A stretch of 64,000 nucleotides of DNA from Glaciihabitans tibetensis (GTDB lineage Bacteria > Actinomycetota > Actinomycetes > Actinomycetales > Microbacteriaceae): NCBI RefSeq assembly GCF_003003265.1, contig NZ_PVTL01000008.1:113958-177957 (forward strand), read 5' to 3'. Position 1 is the first letter of the stretch, and the number at the start of each line of letters is the position of its first letter. The position numbers were made by a program, and so were the translations under genes. This document shows, piece after piece, positions 27,168 to 35,939 of this stretch. The notes under the pieces were generated by a model. The model was not told where the DNA came from. It saw only the letters and a list, made by a program, of their open reading frames with translations, and did no database searches.

Positions 27168-27196
27168 TGGACATCGCGTTTACAGCGCTGTACATT
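27168..27196 (+). promoter_or_regulatory. Promoter of the ABC operon with embedded LacI operator
   Basis: TGGACA (27168-27173), a 17-nt spacer and TACATT (27191-27196) form a sigma-70-type promoter. The perfect palindrome TACAGCGCTGTA occupies 27181-27192, within the spacer and into the -10, the classical position for repression. Confidence 0.75.
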
Positions 27197-27295
27197 AACC
27201 GAACGTGTTCATCTCGCCGAGCAGCCGGGCGTAGTGGCACGTACACGGCGACGCGAGATGCCTGCGAAGCACAGTTTTCAATGAGGAGGACGACC

Positions 27296-28603
27296 ATGAC
27301 CAAGCCAAGAATGTCCGTCAGGCGCAGGTTTGCTGCTGCCACGGCACTCGGAACAGCAGCGATACTGGCGGTGACCGGATGCTCCGGTGGCACGCCAGAA
27401 ACCGCGGGCGAAGCGTTTACCGGCGAGTACACCGGACCAGAAGTAGAGCTGTCGTTCTGGAACGGCTTTACGGGTGGCGATGGCCCCTTCATGGAGTCGA
27501 TGGTCGAACAGTTCAACACCGAGCACGACAACATCACGGTGGTCTCGAACACTATGCAGTGGGTCGACTTCTACCAGCGCCTCCCTGCCGCGGTGACAGC
27601 AGGAGAAGGTCCCGACGTGGGGGTCATGCACCTCGACCAGCTTGCGACCAACGCGGCTCGCAGCGTCATCGTGCCGCTCGACGACCTCGCCGAAGAGCTC
27701 GAGCTGACCGCGGATGACTTCACCCCCGAGGTGTGGGACGCCGGTGTGTATAACGACGCCAGGTATGGGATTCCCCTCGACGTGCACTCCCTCGCGATGT
27801 ATTACAACACCGAGCACTTCGCTGCCGCGGGTATCACTGAGCCGCCCGTTGACGCCGCGTCCTTCCAGGAAGCGCTCGACAAGCTCACCGCCGCAGGCTA
27901 CGAGACACCGTTCTGGATGCCGACCAGATGGCCGAGCCACCTCATCGACCTTTCGCTCCTCTGGCAGAACGGTGGAGAGCCGTTCGGTGAAGAGGAGGCC
28001 ACGTTCGGCTCCGAAGCGGGTATCACGGGTCTCGAGTGGCAGCGCGGCATTGTCGAGGACGGCTACAGCCCGAGCGACGTCGCGATCGACTCGCAGTACG
28101 TTGCGTTCAAGAACGGTGAGACATCCATCACCTGGGACGGCATCTGGCAGATCAATGACTTGACCCAATCGGGGCTGCCCTACGGGATGGCACCCGTTCC
28201 GACCATCGGTGAAAGCGAGGCGGTGTGGGCTAACTCGCACAACTTCTTCCTCGCGCGCCAGGCATCCGCTGACCAGAACAAGACTGATGCCGCCAAGGTG
28301 TTCATCGCCTGGATGAGTGAGCAGTCGGCCGAGTGGGCTGGATCCGGAATGATTCCGGCTCGCCAGTCCGTGCGCGACGCCGGTGCTCTCGACGGGCTCC
28401 CGCAGGAGCCGATCGCGGAGCAGATCGACGCGATGCGTTTCCTGCCGCCCATCCCCGGAATCGGAACCGTGGTGTCGGACACCCTCGAGATCGCCGTTGC
28501 CGACGGTGTACTCGGCTCGACCCCGCCCAGTGACGCGTTGACCGAGGCTGAGGGCAGAGCCACCCAGCTGATGGAAGACAACGCAGCATCGTTTGGTGGC
28601 TGA
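27296..28603 (+). CDS. ABC sugar-binding lipoprotein
   Basis: 435 residues from ATG 27296, chosen because GAGGAGGA lies 5 nt upstream; an ATG at 27281 overlaps that site. A twin-basic signal segment (MSVRRRFAAATALG) ends in the lipobox AVTGC. The mature part is a family 1 extracellular solute-binding protein: ELSFWNGFTGGDGPFMESMVEQFN, TAGEGPDVGVMHLDQL, GIPLDVHSLAMYYNTEHF and KTDAAKVFIAWMSEQSAEWA. It binds the sugar outside and delivers it to the two permeases. No ATPase gene is present; a shared MsiK-type ATPase elsewhere is expected. Confidence 0.94.
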   Translation: MTKPRMSVRRRFAAATALGTAAILAVTGCSGGTPETAGEAFTGEYTGPEVELSFWNGFTGGDGPFMESMVEQFNTEHDNITVVSNTMQWVDFYQRLPAAVTAGEGPDVGVMHLDQLATNAARSVIVPLDDLAEELELTADDFTPEVWDAGVYNDARYGIPLDVHSLAMYYNTEHFAAAGITEPPVDAASFQEALDKLTAAGYETPFWMPTRWPSHLIDLSLLWQNGGEPFGEEEATFGSEAGITGLEWQRGIVEDGYSPSDVAIDSQYVAFKNGETSITWDGIWQINDLTQSGLPYGMAPVPTIGESEAVWANSHNFFLARQASADQNKTDAAKVFIAWMSEQSAEWAGSGMIPARQSVRDAGALDGLPQEPIAEQIDAMRFLPPIPGIGTVVSDTLEIAVADGVLGSTPPSDALTEAEGRATQLMEDNAASFGG

Positions 28604-28609
28604 TTAACA

Positions 28610-29605
28610 ATGTCGACAAAGGCCAGCGCGGACGCTCTCCCCACCAGGAGGGCGTCCCGCCCCGCGGGCCGGCGCGGACAACCGGTAAAGCCCACCGCGC
28701 GTCAGCAGGGAGCGGCAACGCCGTGGCTGTTTCTCGCGCCGTATCTCCTTCTTTTCGGCGGGTTCGTCGTCCTGCCCGCCGTTCTCGGCGTGTGGATCAG
28801 CTTGCACTCGTGGGACTACACCCTCCCGCTCAAACCCTTCGTTGGTCTGGAGAACTACGTCTCACTCTTCCGCCCGGATTCCACGGTCTCCGGCCCTTTC
28901 TGGGGATCGATGCGGGCGACCGGAATTTTCACGCTCTTCAGCGTCCCCCTGCTCTTGACCATCCCCCTCGCGGTGGCGCTGCTGATGAGCAGGAAGTTCC
29001 CGGGAAGAAACTTCCTGCGCGCCATTTACTTCGCACCCTATGTGCTGGGCGTCGCGGTCGTCGCCGTGCTGTGGCGCTATCTGCTCGACAACAACATCGG
29101 GCTCGTGAACCACTACCTCGGCTTGCTCGGGCTGCCCGATGACACGGCGTGGACCACGTCAACACCCGCCGCCTGGGTAGCTCTGGTCGGCGTGACGGTG
29201 TGGTGGACCCTCGGGTTCAACGCGGTCATTTACCTGGCCGCGCTGCAAGACATCCCGATCGAGCTCTATGAGGCAGCTCGGGTGGACGGGGCGAACGCGT
29301 GGCAGCAATTCGTGCACGTGACCATCCCCGGGCTGAAACCCATTCTTTCCTTCATCACGATCATCACCCTGCTCGCCTCAGCGAACATGTTCGGCCAGTC
29401 CTATCTCATGACCCAGGGCGGACCGGGACGCGAGACGCGGACGGCGATCTACCAGATCGCGGAAACCGGACTCCGGAACTTCCAGATGGGGAGCGCCGCC
29501 GCGATGAGCTACGTCCTCACGCTGTTCCTTATGGCCGTCAGCGCGTTCGTGTTCTGGATATTCCGTGAAAAGAAAGAATCGACTGCAAAAGAGGCACGCT
29601 CATGA
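28610..29605 (+). CDS. Sugar ABC transporter permease, MalF type
   Basis: 331 residues. A basic cytosolic head of about 38 residues precedes six membrane helices. The ATPase-contact EAA loop is PIELYEAARVDGANAWQQF near residue 222, followed by TIPGLKPILSF. It begins 6 nt after the binding-protein gene and overlaps the next permease by 4 nt, so the operon is tightly coupled. Confidence 0.94.
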   Translation: MSTKASADALPTRRASRPAGRRGQPVKPTARQQGAATPWLFLAPYLLLFGGFVVLPAVLGVWISLHSWDYTLPLKPFVGLENYVSLFRPDSTVSGPFWGSMRATGIFTLFSVPLLLTIPLAVALLMSRKFPGRNFLRAIYFAPYVLGVAVVAVLWRYLLDNNIGLVNHYLGLLGLPDDTAWTTSTPAAWVALVGVTVWWTLGFNAVIYLAALQDIPIELYEAARVDGANAWQQFVHVTIPGLKPILSFITIITLLASANMFGQSYLMTQGGPGRETRTAIYQIAETGLRNFQMGSAAAMSYVLTLFLMAVSAFVFWIFREKKESTAKEARS

Positions 29606-30483
29606 CGACCGTTGAAAAAGTCGATAGCCCCGTTAGCGCAACCGAATCCCGTCCGGTCAGCCGTCGGGCCACCATCGCACGGGTTGTCATCCTCGGGTCC
29701 ATCGCGATCGCATTCATCAGCCCGATCATCTTTATGGTGGTGACCTCGTTCAAGACTAGGGCGGAGGCGGCAGGGATCCCCCCCACCTGGATTCCCAACC
29801 CGTTCTCGCTGCAGGCGTACGAGTCGATCCTCGCGCCGGGCACCGGAACTCCCGTGTTGCAGTGGTTCGCGAACAGCATGATCGCCGCCGCGCTCAACGC
29901 GGCGCTCGTGGTCATCACCGCGTCGCTCGCCGCCTACCCGCTCGCGAGAATGCATTTTCGCGGCAAGAATGTCGTGTTCGCCGTCATCGTGGCAACGTTG
30001 TTGGTGCCGCCGGTGATCCTGGTGATCCCGAACTATCTGATCGTCAGCGAGTTGGGGTGGCTCAACTCCCTCCTTGCCGTCATCGTTCCGACCGCGGCAT
30101 CCGCCTTCGGAGTCTTCTTTATGCGGCAGTTCTTCATCAGCCTGCCGGTCGAATTGGAAGAGGCGGCCCGGCTCGATGGAGCTAACCGGTTCATCATCTT
30201 CACGCGGGTGGTCCTCCCGTTGGCAAAGCCGGCGCTCGCGACGCTCGCGCTGCTGGCATTCCTTGGCAACTGGAACGACTTCTTGTGGCCCGTGTACGTG
30301 CTCTTCAGCCCCGAGGTGCAGACCCTGCCCGCTGGACTGTCGACGCTGCAGTCGGCTAACGCGGTGCGGTATGACCTGCTCATGGCGGGCGCGGTGGTAG
30401 CAAGTGTTCCGGTGCTCGCACTGTTCGTGTTCCTGCAGCGCTTCATCATCGAGGGTGTGTCGCGATCGGGCGTAAAGGGATGA
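29602..30483 (+). CDS. Sugar ABC transporter permease, MalG type
   Basis: 293 residues with six membrane helices. The EAA loop is LPVELEEAARLDGANRFIIF near residue 180, and the MalG-type C-terminus is FLQRFIIEGVSRSGVKG. It overlaps the previous gene by 4 nt (ATGA) and the GH43 gene by 4 nt. Confidence 0.94.
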   Translation: MTTVEKVDSPVSATESRPVSRRATIARVVILGSIAIAFISPIIFMVVTSFKTRAEAAGIPPTWIPNPFSLQAYESILAPGTGTPVLQWFANSMIAAALNAALVVITASLAAYPLARMHFRGKNVVFAVIVATLLVPPVILVIPNYLIVSELGWLNSLLAVIVPTAASAFGVFFMRQFFISLPVELEEAARLDGANRFIIFTRVVLPLAKPALATLALLAFLGNWNDFLWPVYVLFSPEVQTLPAGLSTLQSANAVRYDLLMAGAVVASVPVLALFVFLQRFIIEGVSRSGVKG

Positions 30484-31490
30484 GGCTGGGCACCGTCGGA
30501 GTGGCCGGCATGGCACTCGTTGTTGCCGCGCTGGGCCTCTCCGGTTGCTCCGCTGACTCCCCGCAAAGTGCGACGTCGACCGACCCGCAGCCCCCAGCCG
30601 ACACGACCGGCACGGGTGCAGCGGTGCTCGATGCGAACTTCGCGGACCCGGATGTGCTCGAGGTGGACGGCGTCTACTACGCCTATGCGACGAACGACAA
30701 CAACCGCAACGTGCAACTCGCGTCGTCAACGGACCTCCTCGAGTGGACCGTTCTTCCCGACGCGCTTCCGGATCTGCCCAGCTGGATCATCCCGGGCAAG
30801 ACCTGGGCGCCGGAGGTCACCGAAATCACTCCCGGATCGTTCGCGATGTATTTCACCGCAACGAATTTCCAACCGACACTGCAGTGCATCGGGGTGGCGA
30901 CGGCCACCGACCCCGCTGGCCCCTTCACCGTGCAGGGCGACAAGATGCTGATCTGCCCGGCAGACGAAGGTGGCGCCATCGACGCGAGCACGGCGATGAT
31001 CGACGGCACGCTGCAGCTGCTGTGGAAGAACGACGGCAACTGCTGCTCACTCGACACCTGGCTGCAGGCCACTCCGCTGTCCGCCGACGGTCTGTCGACG
31101 GCTGGGGGCACAACGAAGCTCATCATGCAGACGGAAGAGTGGGAGGGTGACCTGGTTGAGGCCCCAACGCTCGTTGATCGAGGAGACCAGCTCGTACTTC
31201 TTTACTCTGCGAACGCCTACTCTGACGACCGCTATGCGGTCGGTGCCGCGACCGCGCCGACGCTGGGCGGGCCGTGGCTGAAGGAACCGGCCCCGATTCT
31301 GTCGACAGAGAATTCCGATGGCGCCTACCGCGGCCCCGGTGGCCAAGACCTGGTCGTCGGCCCCGATGGGGCGGACTACCTGGCCTTCCACGGGTGGGAC
31401 GCGAACTACACCTACCGAGCGCTTTACGTCGCCCCGGTCGAGTGGGACGGTGACATCCCGCAGCTCGCGAACGCCGCGTCTACCCCTTGA
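30480..31490 (+). CDS. GH43-family lipoprotein glycosidase
   Basis: 336 residues. The signal peptide ends in the lipobox GLSGC, then a Ser/Thr/Pro linker to about residue 40. The five-bladed propeller begins NFADPDVLEVDGVYYAYATN with the base Asp; IDASTAMIDG, LLWKND and EGDLVEAPTLVDRGD (general acid Glu) follow. GH43 enzymes cut arabinans, xylans or galactans. As a surface-anchored member of the transporter operon (4-nt overlap with the permease) it probably frees sugars for uptake. Together with cytosolic GH2 this suggests a plant-type arabino- or galacto-oligosaccharide. Confidence 0.87.
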   Translation: MRLGTVGVAGMALVVAALGLSGCSADSPQSATSTDPQPPADTTGTGAAVLDANFADPDVLEVDGVYYAYATNDNNRNVQLASSTDLLEWTVLPDALPDLPSWIIPGKTWAPEVTEITPGSFAMYFTATNFQPTLQCIGVATATDPAGPFTVQGDKMLICPADEGGAIDASTAMIDGTLQLLWKNDGNCCSLDTWLQATPLSADGLSTAGGTTKLIMQTEEWEGDLVEAPTLVDRGDQLVLLYSANAYSDDRYAVGAATAPTLGGPWLKEPAPILSTENSDGAYRGPGGQDLVVGPDGADYLAFHGWDANYTYRALYVAPVEWDGDIPQLANAASTP

Positions 31491-31547
31491 CCCCCACCAG
31501 AGCGGGAGCAACCCTGAGGGAACAACGAGGTGAGGGAGGCACGTGCG

Positions 31548-32003
31548 ATGGAACAATCGCGCAACTCCAACTCGCAGCGCCTTGCGCCTTTTATGCTGCG
31601 CCAGGAGATCGAGATTGCAGCCCCGCTTGACGTCGTCTGGGACCTCCTGGTGCACGTCAACGAGTGGCCGAGCTGGCAGCCCGGCATCGAGGCGGCCACC
31701 CTCGACGGGTCGCTGTCGGTGGGTGCGCAGTTTCGGTGGTCCTGCGGCTGCCTGACCACCACGGCCATCGTCGACGCTGTCGCGCAGCACCGCCTGCTGC
31801 TGTGGCGCGCATCCGATGAGGGCGCCACCGGCGTGCACGAGTGGACCTTCGAGCCGGTGCGTCATGGCACCCGGGTCATCGCGACCGAGTTCCTCGAAGA
31901 AGCGGGGTGGCGGGATGATCTGGAGCCCAGTCACCGCACGGCCGACGAGTTTCTGTGCCTCTGGCTGGAGCAGCTCAAAGCAGAAGCCGAAGCGCGCACC
32001 TGA
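31548..32003 (+). CDS. SRPBCC-family protein
   Basis: 151 residues from ATG 31548, with GGGAGG 8 nt upstream; a GTG at 31530 would lie on that site. The START-like fold is shown by IEIAAPLDVVWDLLVHVNEWPSW near residue 18, LSVGAQFRWSC, and VHEWTFEPVRHGTRVIATEFLE. Such proteins bind hydrophobic ligands or act as polyketide-type cyclases. It is not obviously tied to the sugar operon 57 nt upstream. Confidence 0.85.
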   Translation: MEQSRNSNSQRLAPFMLRQEIEIAAPLDVVWDLLVHVNEWPSWQPGIEAATLDGSLSVGAQFRWSCGCLTTTAIVDAVAQHRLLLWRASDEGATGVHEWTFEPVRHGTRVIATEFLEEAGWRDDLEPSHRTADEFLCLWLEQLKAEAEART

Positions 32004-32101
32004 CGTTCAGCCAGCGGCGGAACAATCCTCACCGAACTCGCAGGCGACACGCAGCCGAAAATTCTAGGCTGGAAATGCACACTAACGAAGGGGAGCACAC
32101 C

Positions 32102-32650
32102 ATGACGACCGTAGAACAGACCACCCACACCGCGAACGCGCCGGCCGACGCCGGGGCCCGCAAGACCAATCGCGAGAACGCCGAAAAGGGCTTCCAGGCG
32201 TCGAAGGCGCTCACCGACGCCCTGCAGAAGGTGCTCGTCGACCTGATCGAACTGCACCTGCAGGGCAAGCAGGCGCACTGGAATGTCGTCGGCAAGAACT
32301 TCCGGGACCTTCACCTGCAGCTCGACGAAATCATCGATGCGTCCCGCGAGTTCAGTGACGAAATCGCCGAGCGCCTGCGCGCGCTTCACGCCACGCCCGA
32401 CGGCCGCAGCGACACCGTCGCCGCGACGACCACCCTGCCCGCTTACCCGAACGGCGAGATCGACACCATGGAGACGGTGGACCTGATCACCGCGCGCCTC
32501 GACACCACCGTTGCCCGCCTGCGCAAGGTACACGACACCGTCGACGACGAAGACCCGACCAGCGCCGATCTGCTTCACGCGATCATCCTCAAGCTCGAGC
32601 AGTACGCCTGGATGGTCAGCGCCGAGAACCGCGTCCCGGCAAAGAAGTAA
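32102..32650 (+). CDS. dps: Dps-family DNA-protection ferritin
   Basis: 182 residues from ATG 32102 after AAGGGGAG. The ferroxidase signature KQAHWNVVGKNFRDLHLQLDE lies near residue 58, then LDEIIDASREFSDEIAERL. A Thr/Ala-rich N-terminal tail of about 20 residues may contact DNA. Dps dodecamers store iron and shield DNA under stress. It lies 8 nt before the pyruvate oxidase gene, so the two are probably cotranscribed, both fitting a stationary-phase or oxidative-stress response. Confidence 0.94.
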   Translation: MTTVEQTTHTANAPADAGARKTNRENAEKGFQASKALTDALQKVLVDLIELHLQGKQAHWNVVGKNFRDLHLQLDEIIDASREFSDEIAERLRALHATPDGRSDTVAATTTLPAYPNGEIDTMETVDLITARLDTTVARLRKVHDTVDDEDPTSADLLHAIILKLEQYAWMVSAENRVPAKK

Positions 32651-32658
32651 CCGCGACC

Positions 32659-34413
32659 GTGGCGACGACCGTCGCAGACCAGCTCGTTGCCCAGCTTGTA
32701 GACGCCGGTGTGCGGCACATCTACGGCATCGTGGGGGACAGTCTCAACCCGATAGTGGATTCCGTGCGCCGCACCGGAGGCTCCGCGAAGGGTGGAATCG
32801 ACTGGATCCACGTGCGCAACGAGGAGGCTGCGGCGTTCGCCGCCGGGGCGGAAGCCCAACTCACCGGCCAACTCGCCGTGTGCGCGGGCAGCTGTGGCCC
32901 GGGCAACCTGCACCTCATCAACGGCCTGTATGACGCCCACCGTTCGGGCGCCCCGGTACTGGCAATCGCCAGCCACATCCCGACGCCGCAGATTGGCAGC
33001 GGCTTCTTTCAGGAGACCCATCCCGACCGCCTTTTTCTCGAATGTTCCAGCTACGCGGAGATGATCTCGTCGTCGGCGCAGGCGCCGCGCGTGGTGAATT
33101 CCGCGCTTCGCCACGCCGTTGGGCTCGGCGGAGTCGCGGTCATCACGATCCCCGGCGATGTGGCCGAGCTTGAGGCGACCGGCCCGACTCCCGCGTTTGT
33201 GCAGACGGCTCGTCCGACCCTCGTGCCGGATCCCGTTGCCGTACACGACCTGGCGAGCGCCATCAACGACGCAAAAACCGTCGCGATCTTTGCGGGTGCC
33301 GGCGTTGCCGGAGCTCACGACGAGGTCGTTGCATTTGCGGACCTCGTGGGCGCTCCGGTGGGGCACAGCCTGCGCGGTAAAGAGTGGATCCAGTACGACA
33401 ATCCGTTCGATGTGGGAATGACGGGCCTCCTCGGCTACGGCGCGGCGCACGCGGGCATCCACGATGCCGACCTCGTTCTCCTGCTGGGAACCGACTTTCC
33501 GTACGACCAGTTTTTGCCGGACGGCGAGAAGGTGGTCATCGCCCAGATCGACTCGGACGTGTCCCACCTCGGGCGCCGCGCGAGCGTGACCTATCCGGTG
33601 CACGGCGACGTTCTGCCGACGCTGGCCGCCCTCACCGCGCTGGTGGAGAAAAAGGATGACCGCGCGTTTCTCGAGCGCACGCTGAAGCGCCACAACAAGC
33701 TTCTGACGTCGGTGGTCGGAAACTATACCGACGCCGCTAAGCGAGCCCCGATTCATCCCGAATTCGCCGCATCGGTACTCGATGACCTCGCCGCCGACGA
33801 CGCGATCGTGAGCGCAGACACGGGTATGGGCAACGTGTGGCAGGCCCGTTACATCACGCCGAACGGCCGGCGCCGGCTGATCGGGTCCTACCTGCACGGG
33901 TCGATGGCGAACGCGCTGCCGCAGGCGATCGGTGCTCAGATCGCGTATCCCGACCGGCAAGTCATCTCGCTGTCCGGCGACGGCGGGCTCGCCATGATGC
34001 TCGGCGAGCTCGTGACCGCGGCCGCGTACAAGCTGCCGGTGAAGGTCGTGGTCTTCAACAACTCCACCCTGGGTTTGGTGAAGCTGGAGATGTTTGTGGA
34101 CGGCATTCCCGATTTTGGGGTGGATGTCCCCGCGGTCGACTATGCGGCGGTGGCACGAGCACTGGGATTTCTCGCCGTGCGCGTTGAAGACCCGCAGGAA
34201 CTTCGCGGTGCACTGATCGCAGCGTTCGAGCACCCCGGCCCCGCGCTCGTCGACATCGTGACCGACCCCACGGCCATGTCGCTGCCGCCGACGATCACGG
34301 CGGCGCAGGTGAAGGGCTTCGCCCTGGCGATGTCGAAGGTTGTGCTGACCGGCGGTGCTGGCGAAGCGATTCAGCTCGCGAAGAGCAACCTGCGGCATGT
34401 TCCCGGGCTCTGA
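32659..34413 (+). CDS. poxB: Pyruvate:quinone oxidoreductase
   Basis: 584 residues, GTG start. It is a thiamine diphosphate enzyme: YGIVGDSLNPIVDS and RNEEAAAFAAGAEAQLTG in the Pyr domain, an FAD-type central domain (AIFAGAGVAGAHDEVVAFAD) and the TPP site LSGDGGLAMMLGELVTAAAY to VVVFNNSTLGLVKLEM. PoxB decarboxylates pyruvate to acetate and CO2 and reduces membrane menaquinone through a C-terminal lipid-binding helix; the end here (ALAMSKVVLTGGAGEAIQLA) fits that peptide. It follows dps by 8 nt. Confidence 0.93.
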   Translation: MATTVADQLVAQLVDAGVRHIYGIVGDSLNPIVDSVRRTGGSAKGGIDWIHVRNEEAAAFAAGAEAQLTGQLAVCAGSCGPGNLHLINGLYDAHRSGAPVLAIASHIPTPQIGSGFFQETHPDRLFLECSSYAEMISSSAQAPRVVNSALRHAVGLGGVAVITIPGDVAELEATGPTPAFVQTARPTLVPDPVAVHDLASAINDAKTVAIFAGAGVAGAHDEVVAFADLVGAPVGHSLRGKEWIQYDNPFDVGMTGLLGYGAAHAGIHDADLVLLLGTDFPYDQFLPDGEKVVIAQIDSDVSHLGRRASVTYPVHGDVLPTLAALTALVEKKDDRAFLERTLKRHNKLLTSVVGNYTDAAKRAPIHPEFAASVLDDLAADDAIVSADTGMGNVWQARYITPNGRRRLIGSYLHGSMANALPQAIGAQIAYPDRQVISLSGDGGLAMMLGELVTAAAYKLPVKVVVFNNSTLGLVKLEMFVDGIPDFGVDVPAVDYAAVARALGFLAVRVEDPQELRGALIAAFEHPGPALVDIVTDPTAMSLPPTITAAQVKGFALAMSKVVLTGGAGEAIQLAKSNLRHVPGL

Positions 34414-34436
34414 GACGCGTCGTTACTCTCGTGCGC

Positions 34437-34480
34437 GTGACTCTCCTGCTCGCGCCGTCGCTCTCCTGCTCGCGCCGTCA
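34437..34480. repeat. Two-copy 20-nt tandem repeat
   Basis: CTCTCCTGCTCGCGCCGTC occurs twice with a 20-nt period just after poxB. Confidence 0.75.
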
Positions 34481-34502
34481 CGGCGGTGATTGGTCGCGAT
34501 AA

Positions 34503-34534
34503 TGCTGGGCCTCACCCGGAGGTGAGACCCAGCA
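34503..34534. terminator. Hairpin between convergent genes
   Basis: A 14-bp stem with one mismatch, TGCTGGGCCTCACC (34503) with GGTGAGACCCAGCA (34521), and a CGGA loop. It lacks a strong T-run but lies between the convergent poxB and 34539 gene ends. Confidence 0.6.
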
Positions 34535-34538
34535 CCGG

Positions 34539-34898
34539 TCAGAGGCCGCCGAAATCCGGCTGGTAGGCGCTGTAATCCAGCTCCCTGACCGTGATCGGCC
34601 GGCCCTGGCGCGACAGCGACCGGATGCTCGCGCGCACTCCGCGCACCGCATCCTGAGCGCGATCTTCGTCCCAGGATCGGGATGGGTGAGCCACAACGGG
34701 CTCGGTGACCGAGAGCATGGCGCTCGTCGGGCTCAGCAGCAGCTGAGCGTGTCCGGTTTGGCCGTCGGGCAGCACAACCGGGATATCGATGGAAGTTGAG
34801 GCTCCCCGCGTGGCGACAACTTGAGCTAGATCCAAAATGGCATCCGCAATGTAATCCCCCGTGAGAACCGATCCGTTTGAGTAATAGATTCGTTTCAC
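34539..34898 (-). CDS. Hypothetical protein, KRIYYSNGSVLTGD type
   Basis: 119 residues if started at GTG 34898; a GTG at 34910 is the alternative, with GAGGA upstream. It begins VKRIYYSNGSVLTGDYIADAI, then IPVVLPDGQTGHAQLLLSP and ends with RELDYSAYQPDFGGL. It has no membrane helix and no known motif. Similar short proteins with the N-terminal pattern (K-R-I-Y-Y-x-G-S-V-L-T-G-D) occur in related actinobacteria to my recollection. It is divergent from the MaoC pair. Confidence 0.75.
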   Translation of the reverse strand: MKRIYYSNGSVLTGDYIADAILDLAQVVATRGASTSIDIPVVLPDGQTGHAQLLLSPTSAMLSVTEPVVAHPSRSWDEDRAQDAVRGVRASIRSLSRQGRPITVRELDYSAYQPDFGGL

Positions 34899-35022
34899 GT
34901 GAACAAACACTTCCTCACATTCCGCCGAACGATCTACCCCTGTTGCGCCAAGTAAGGGTGTGCTAAGACGACAGGTGTCGGGCTGCTTCTGCGCCGGAGG
35001 GGCTTCCGGATAAACTGTTCCG

Positions 35023-35469
35023 ATGCCAGTGAACCCCGAACTGCAGGGACGCGTATTTCCCTCCACCCCGCCCTACCTCGTAGGTGTTGAGAAAGTGCGC
35101 GAGTTTTCGCGCGCCGTGTTTTCCTCCAGCCCGCTGAACTTCGACCGGGACGCCGCCCGCGCGGCCGGCTACGCCGATATCGTCGCGCCGCCGACGTTCG
35201 CCGTCGTCATCCAGGAAGCGACGCTCGCGCAGCTGCTCGCCGAGCCAGACGCGGGAATCGACTTCACCCGGGTCGTGCACGGCGACCAGCGGTTCACCTA
35301 CACGCGTCCGATCGTCGCGGGCGACGAGCTCACCGCGACACTCACCGTCGCCAGCGTGAAGACGCTCGGCGGCCACAGCATGGTCACCGCCGAGTCATCC
35401 ATCGTCGACGCAACCGGTGCGCACGTCGTGACTGCCATCTCCACACTCGTAGTTCGGGGCGACGAATGA
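35023..35469 (+). CDS. MaoC-like dehydratase, N-terminal/HadA type
   Basis: 148 residues with a hot-dog fold: FSSSPLNFDRDAARAAGYADIVAPPTFAVV and FTRVVHGDQRFTYTRPIVAGDEL. In actinobacteria this subunit pairs with the downstream MaoC subunit to form a (3R)-hydroxyacyl dehydratase of fatty acid elongation. The catalytic His-Asp are expected on the partner. It overlaps that gene by 4 nt (ATGA). Confidence 0.9.
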   Translation: MPVNPELQGRVFPSTPPYLVGVEKVREFSRAVFSSSPLNFDRDAARAAGYADIVAPPTFAVVIQEATLAQLLAEPDAGIDFTRVVHGDQRFTYTRPIVAGDELTATLTVASVKTLGGHSMVTAESSIVDATGAHVVTAISTLVVRGDE

Positions 35470-35939
35470 ATTCTTCAGCACGCGAAGCCAAAGCCGTTGA
35501 CCTGACCGCCCTCGAGGTCGGTGAGGTCGTGGCGGAACGCACCTTCGGCCTCGAGCGCGACTCCCTCGTGCGTTACGCCGGGGCGTCGGGAGATTTCAAC
35601 CCGATCCACTACCGCGACGATGTCGCCCAGAGCGTGGGACTCCCCGGCGTGCTCGCCCACGGCATGCTCACCATGGGACTTGCGGTACAACCCGTCATCG
35701 ACTGGCTCGGCTCCGACGGCGAGGTGATCGATTACCAGGTGCGCTTCACCCGTCCCGTGCCCGTCGACGCCGTCGAAGGCGCAAGCCTCAGCGTCATTGC
35801 CAAGGTGGGTGTGGTGGATGCCGCGGGCGCCCGCATTGACCTGACCGTCACCTTCAACGGCGCAACCGTACTCGGCAAGGCGCAGGTGCGCGTGGGGGCG
35901 TCGGGCCTCGCGCCGGTCGCGCCGACGCCCACCGCATGA
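35466..35939 (+). CDS. MaoC dehydratase, HadB type
   Basis: 157 residues. The hydratase-2 motif YAGASGDFNPIHYRDDVAQSVGLPG carries the catalytic Asp and His, followed by VLAHGMLTMGLA. It forms the catalytic half with the preceding protein. The gene overlaps both neighbours (4 nt at each end), so HadA-HadB-MurB are translated together. Confidence 0.92.
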   Translation: MNSSAREAKAVDLTALEVGEVVAERTFGLERDSLVRYAGASGDFNPIHYRDDVAQSVGLPGVLAHGMLTMGLAVQPVIDWLGSDGEVIDYQVRFTRPVPVDAVEGASLSVIAKVGVVDAAGARIDLTVTFNGATVLGKAQVRVGASGLAPVAPTPTA

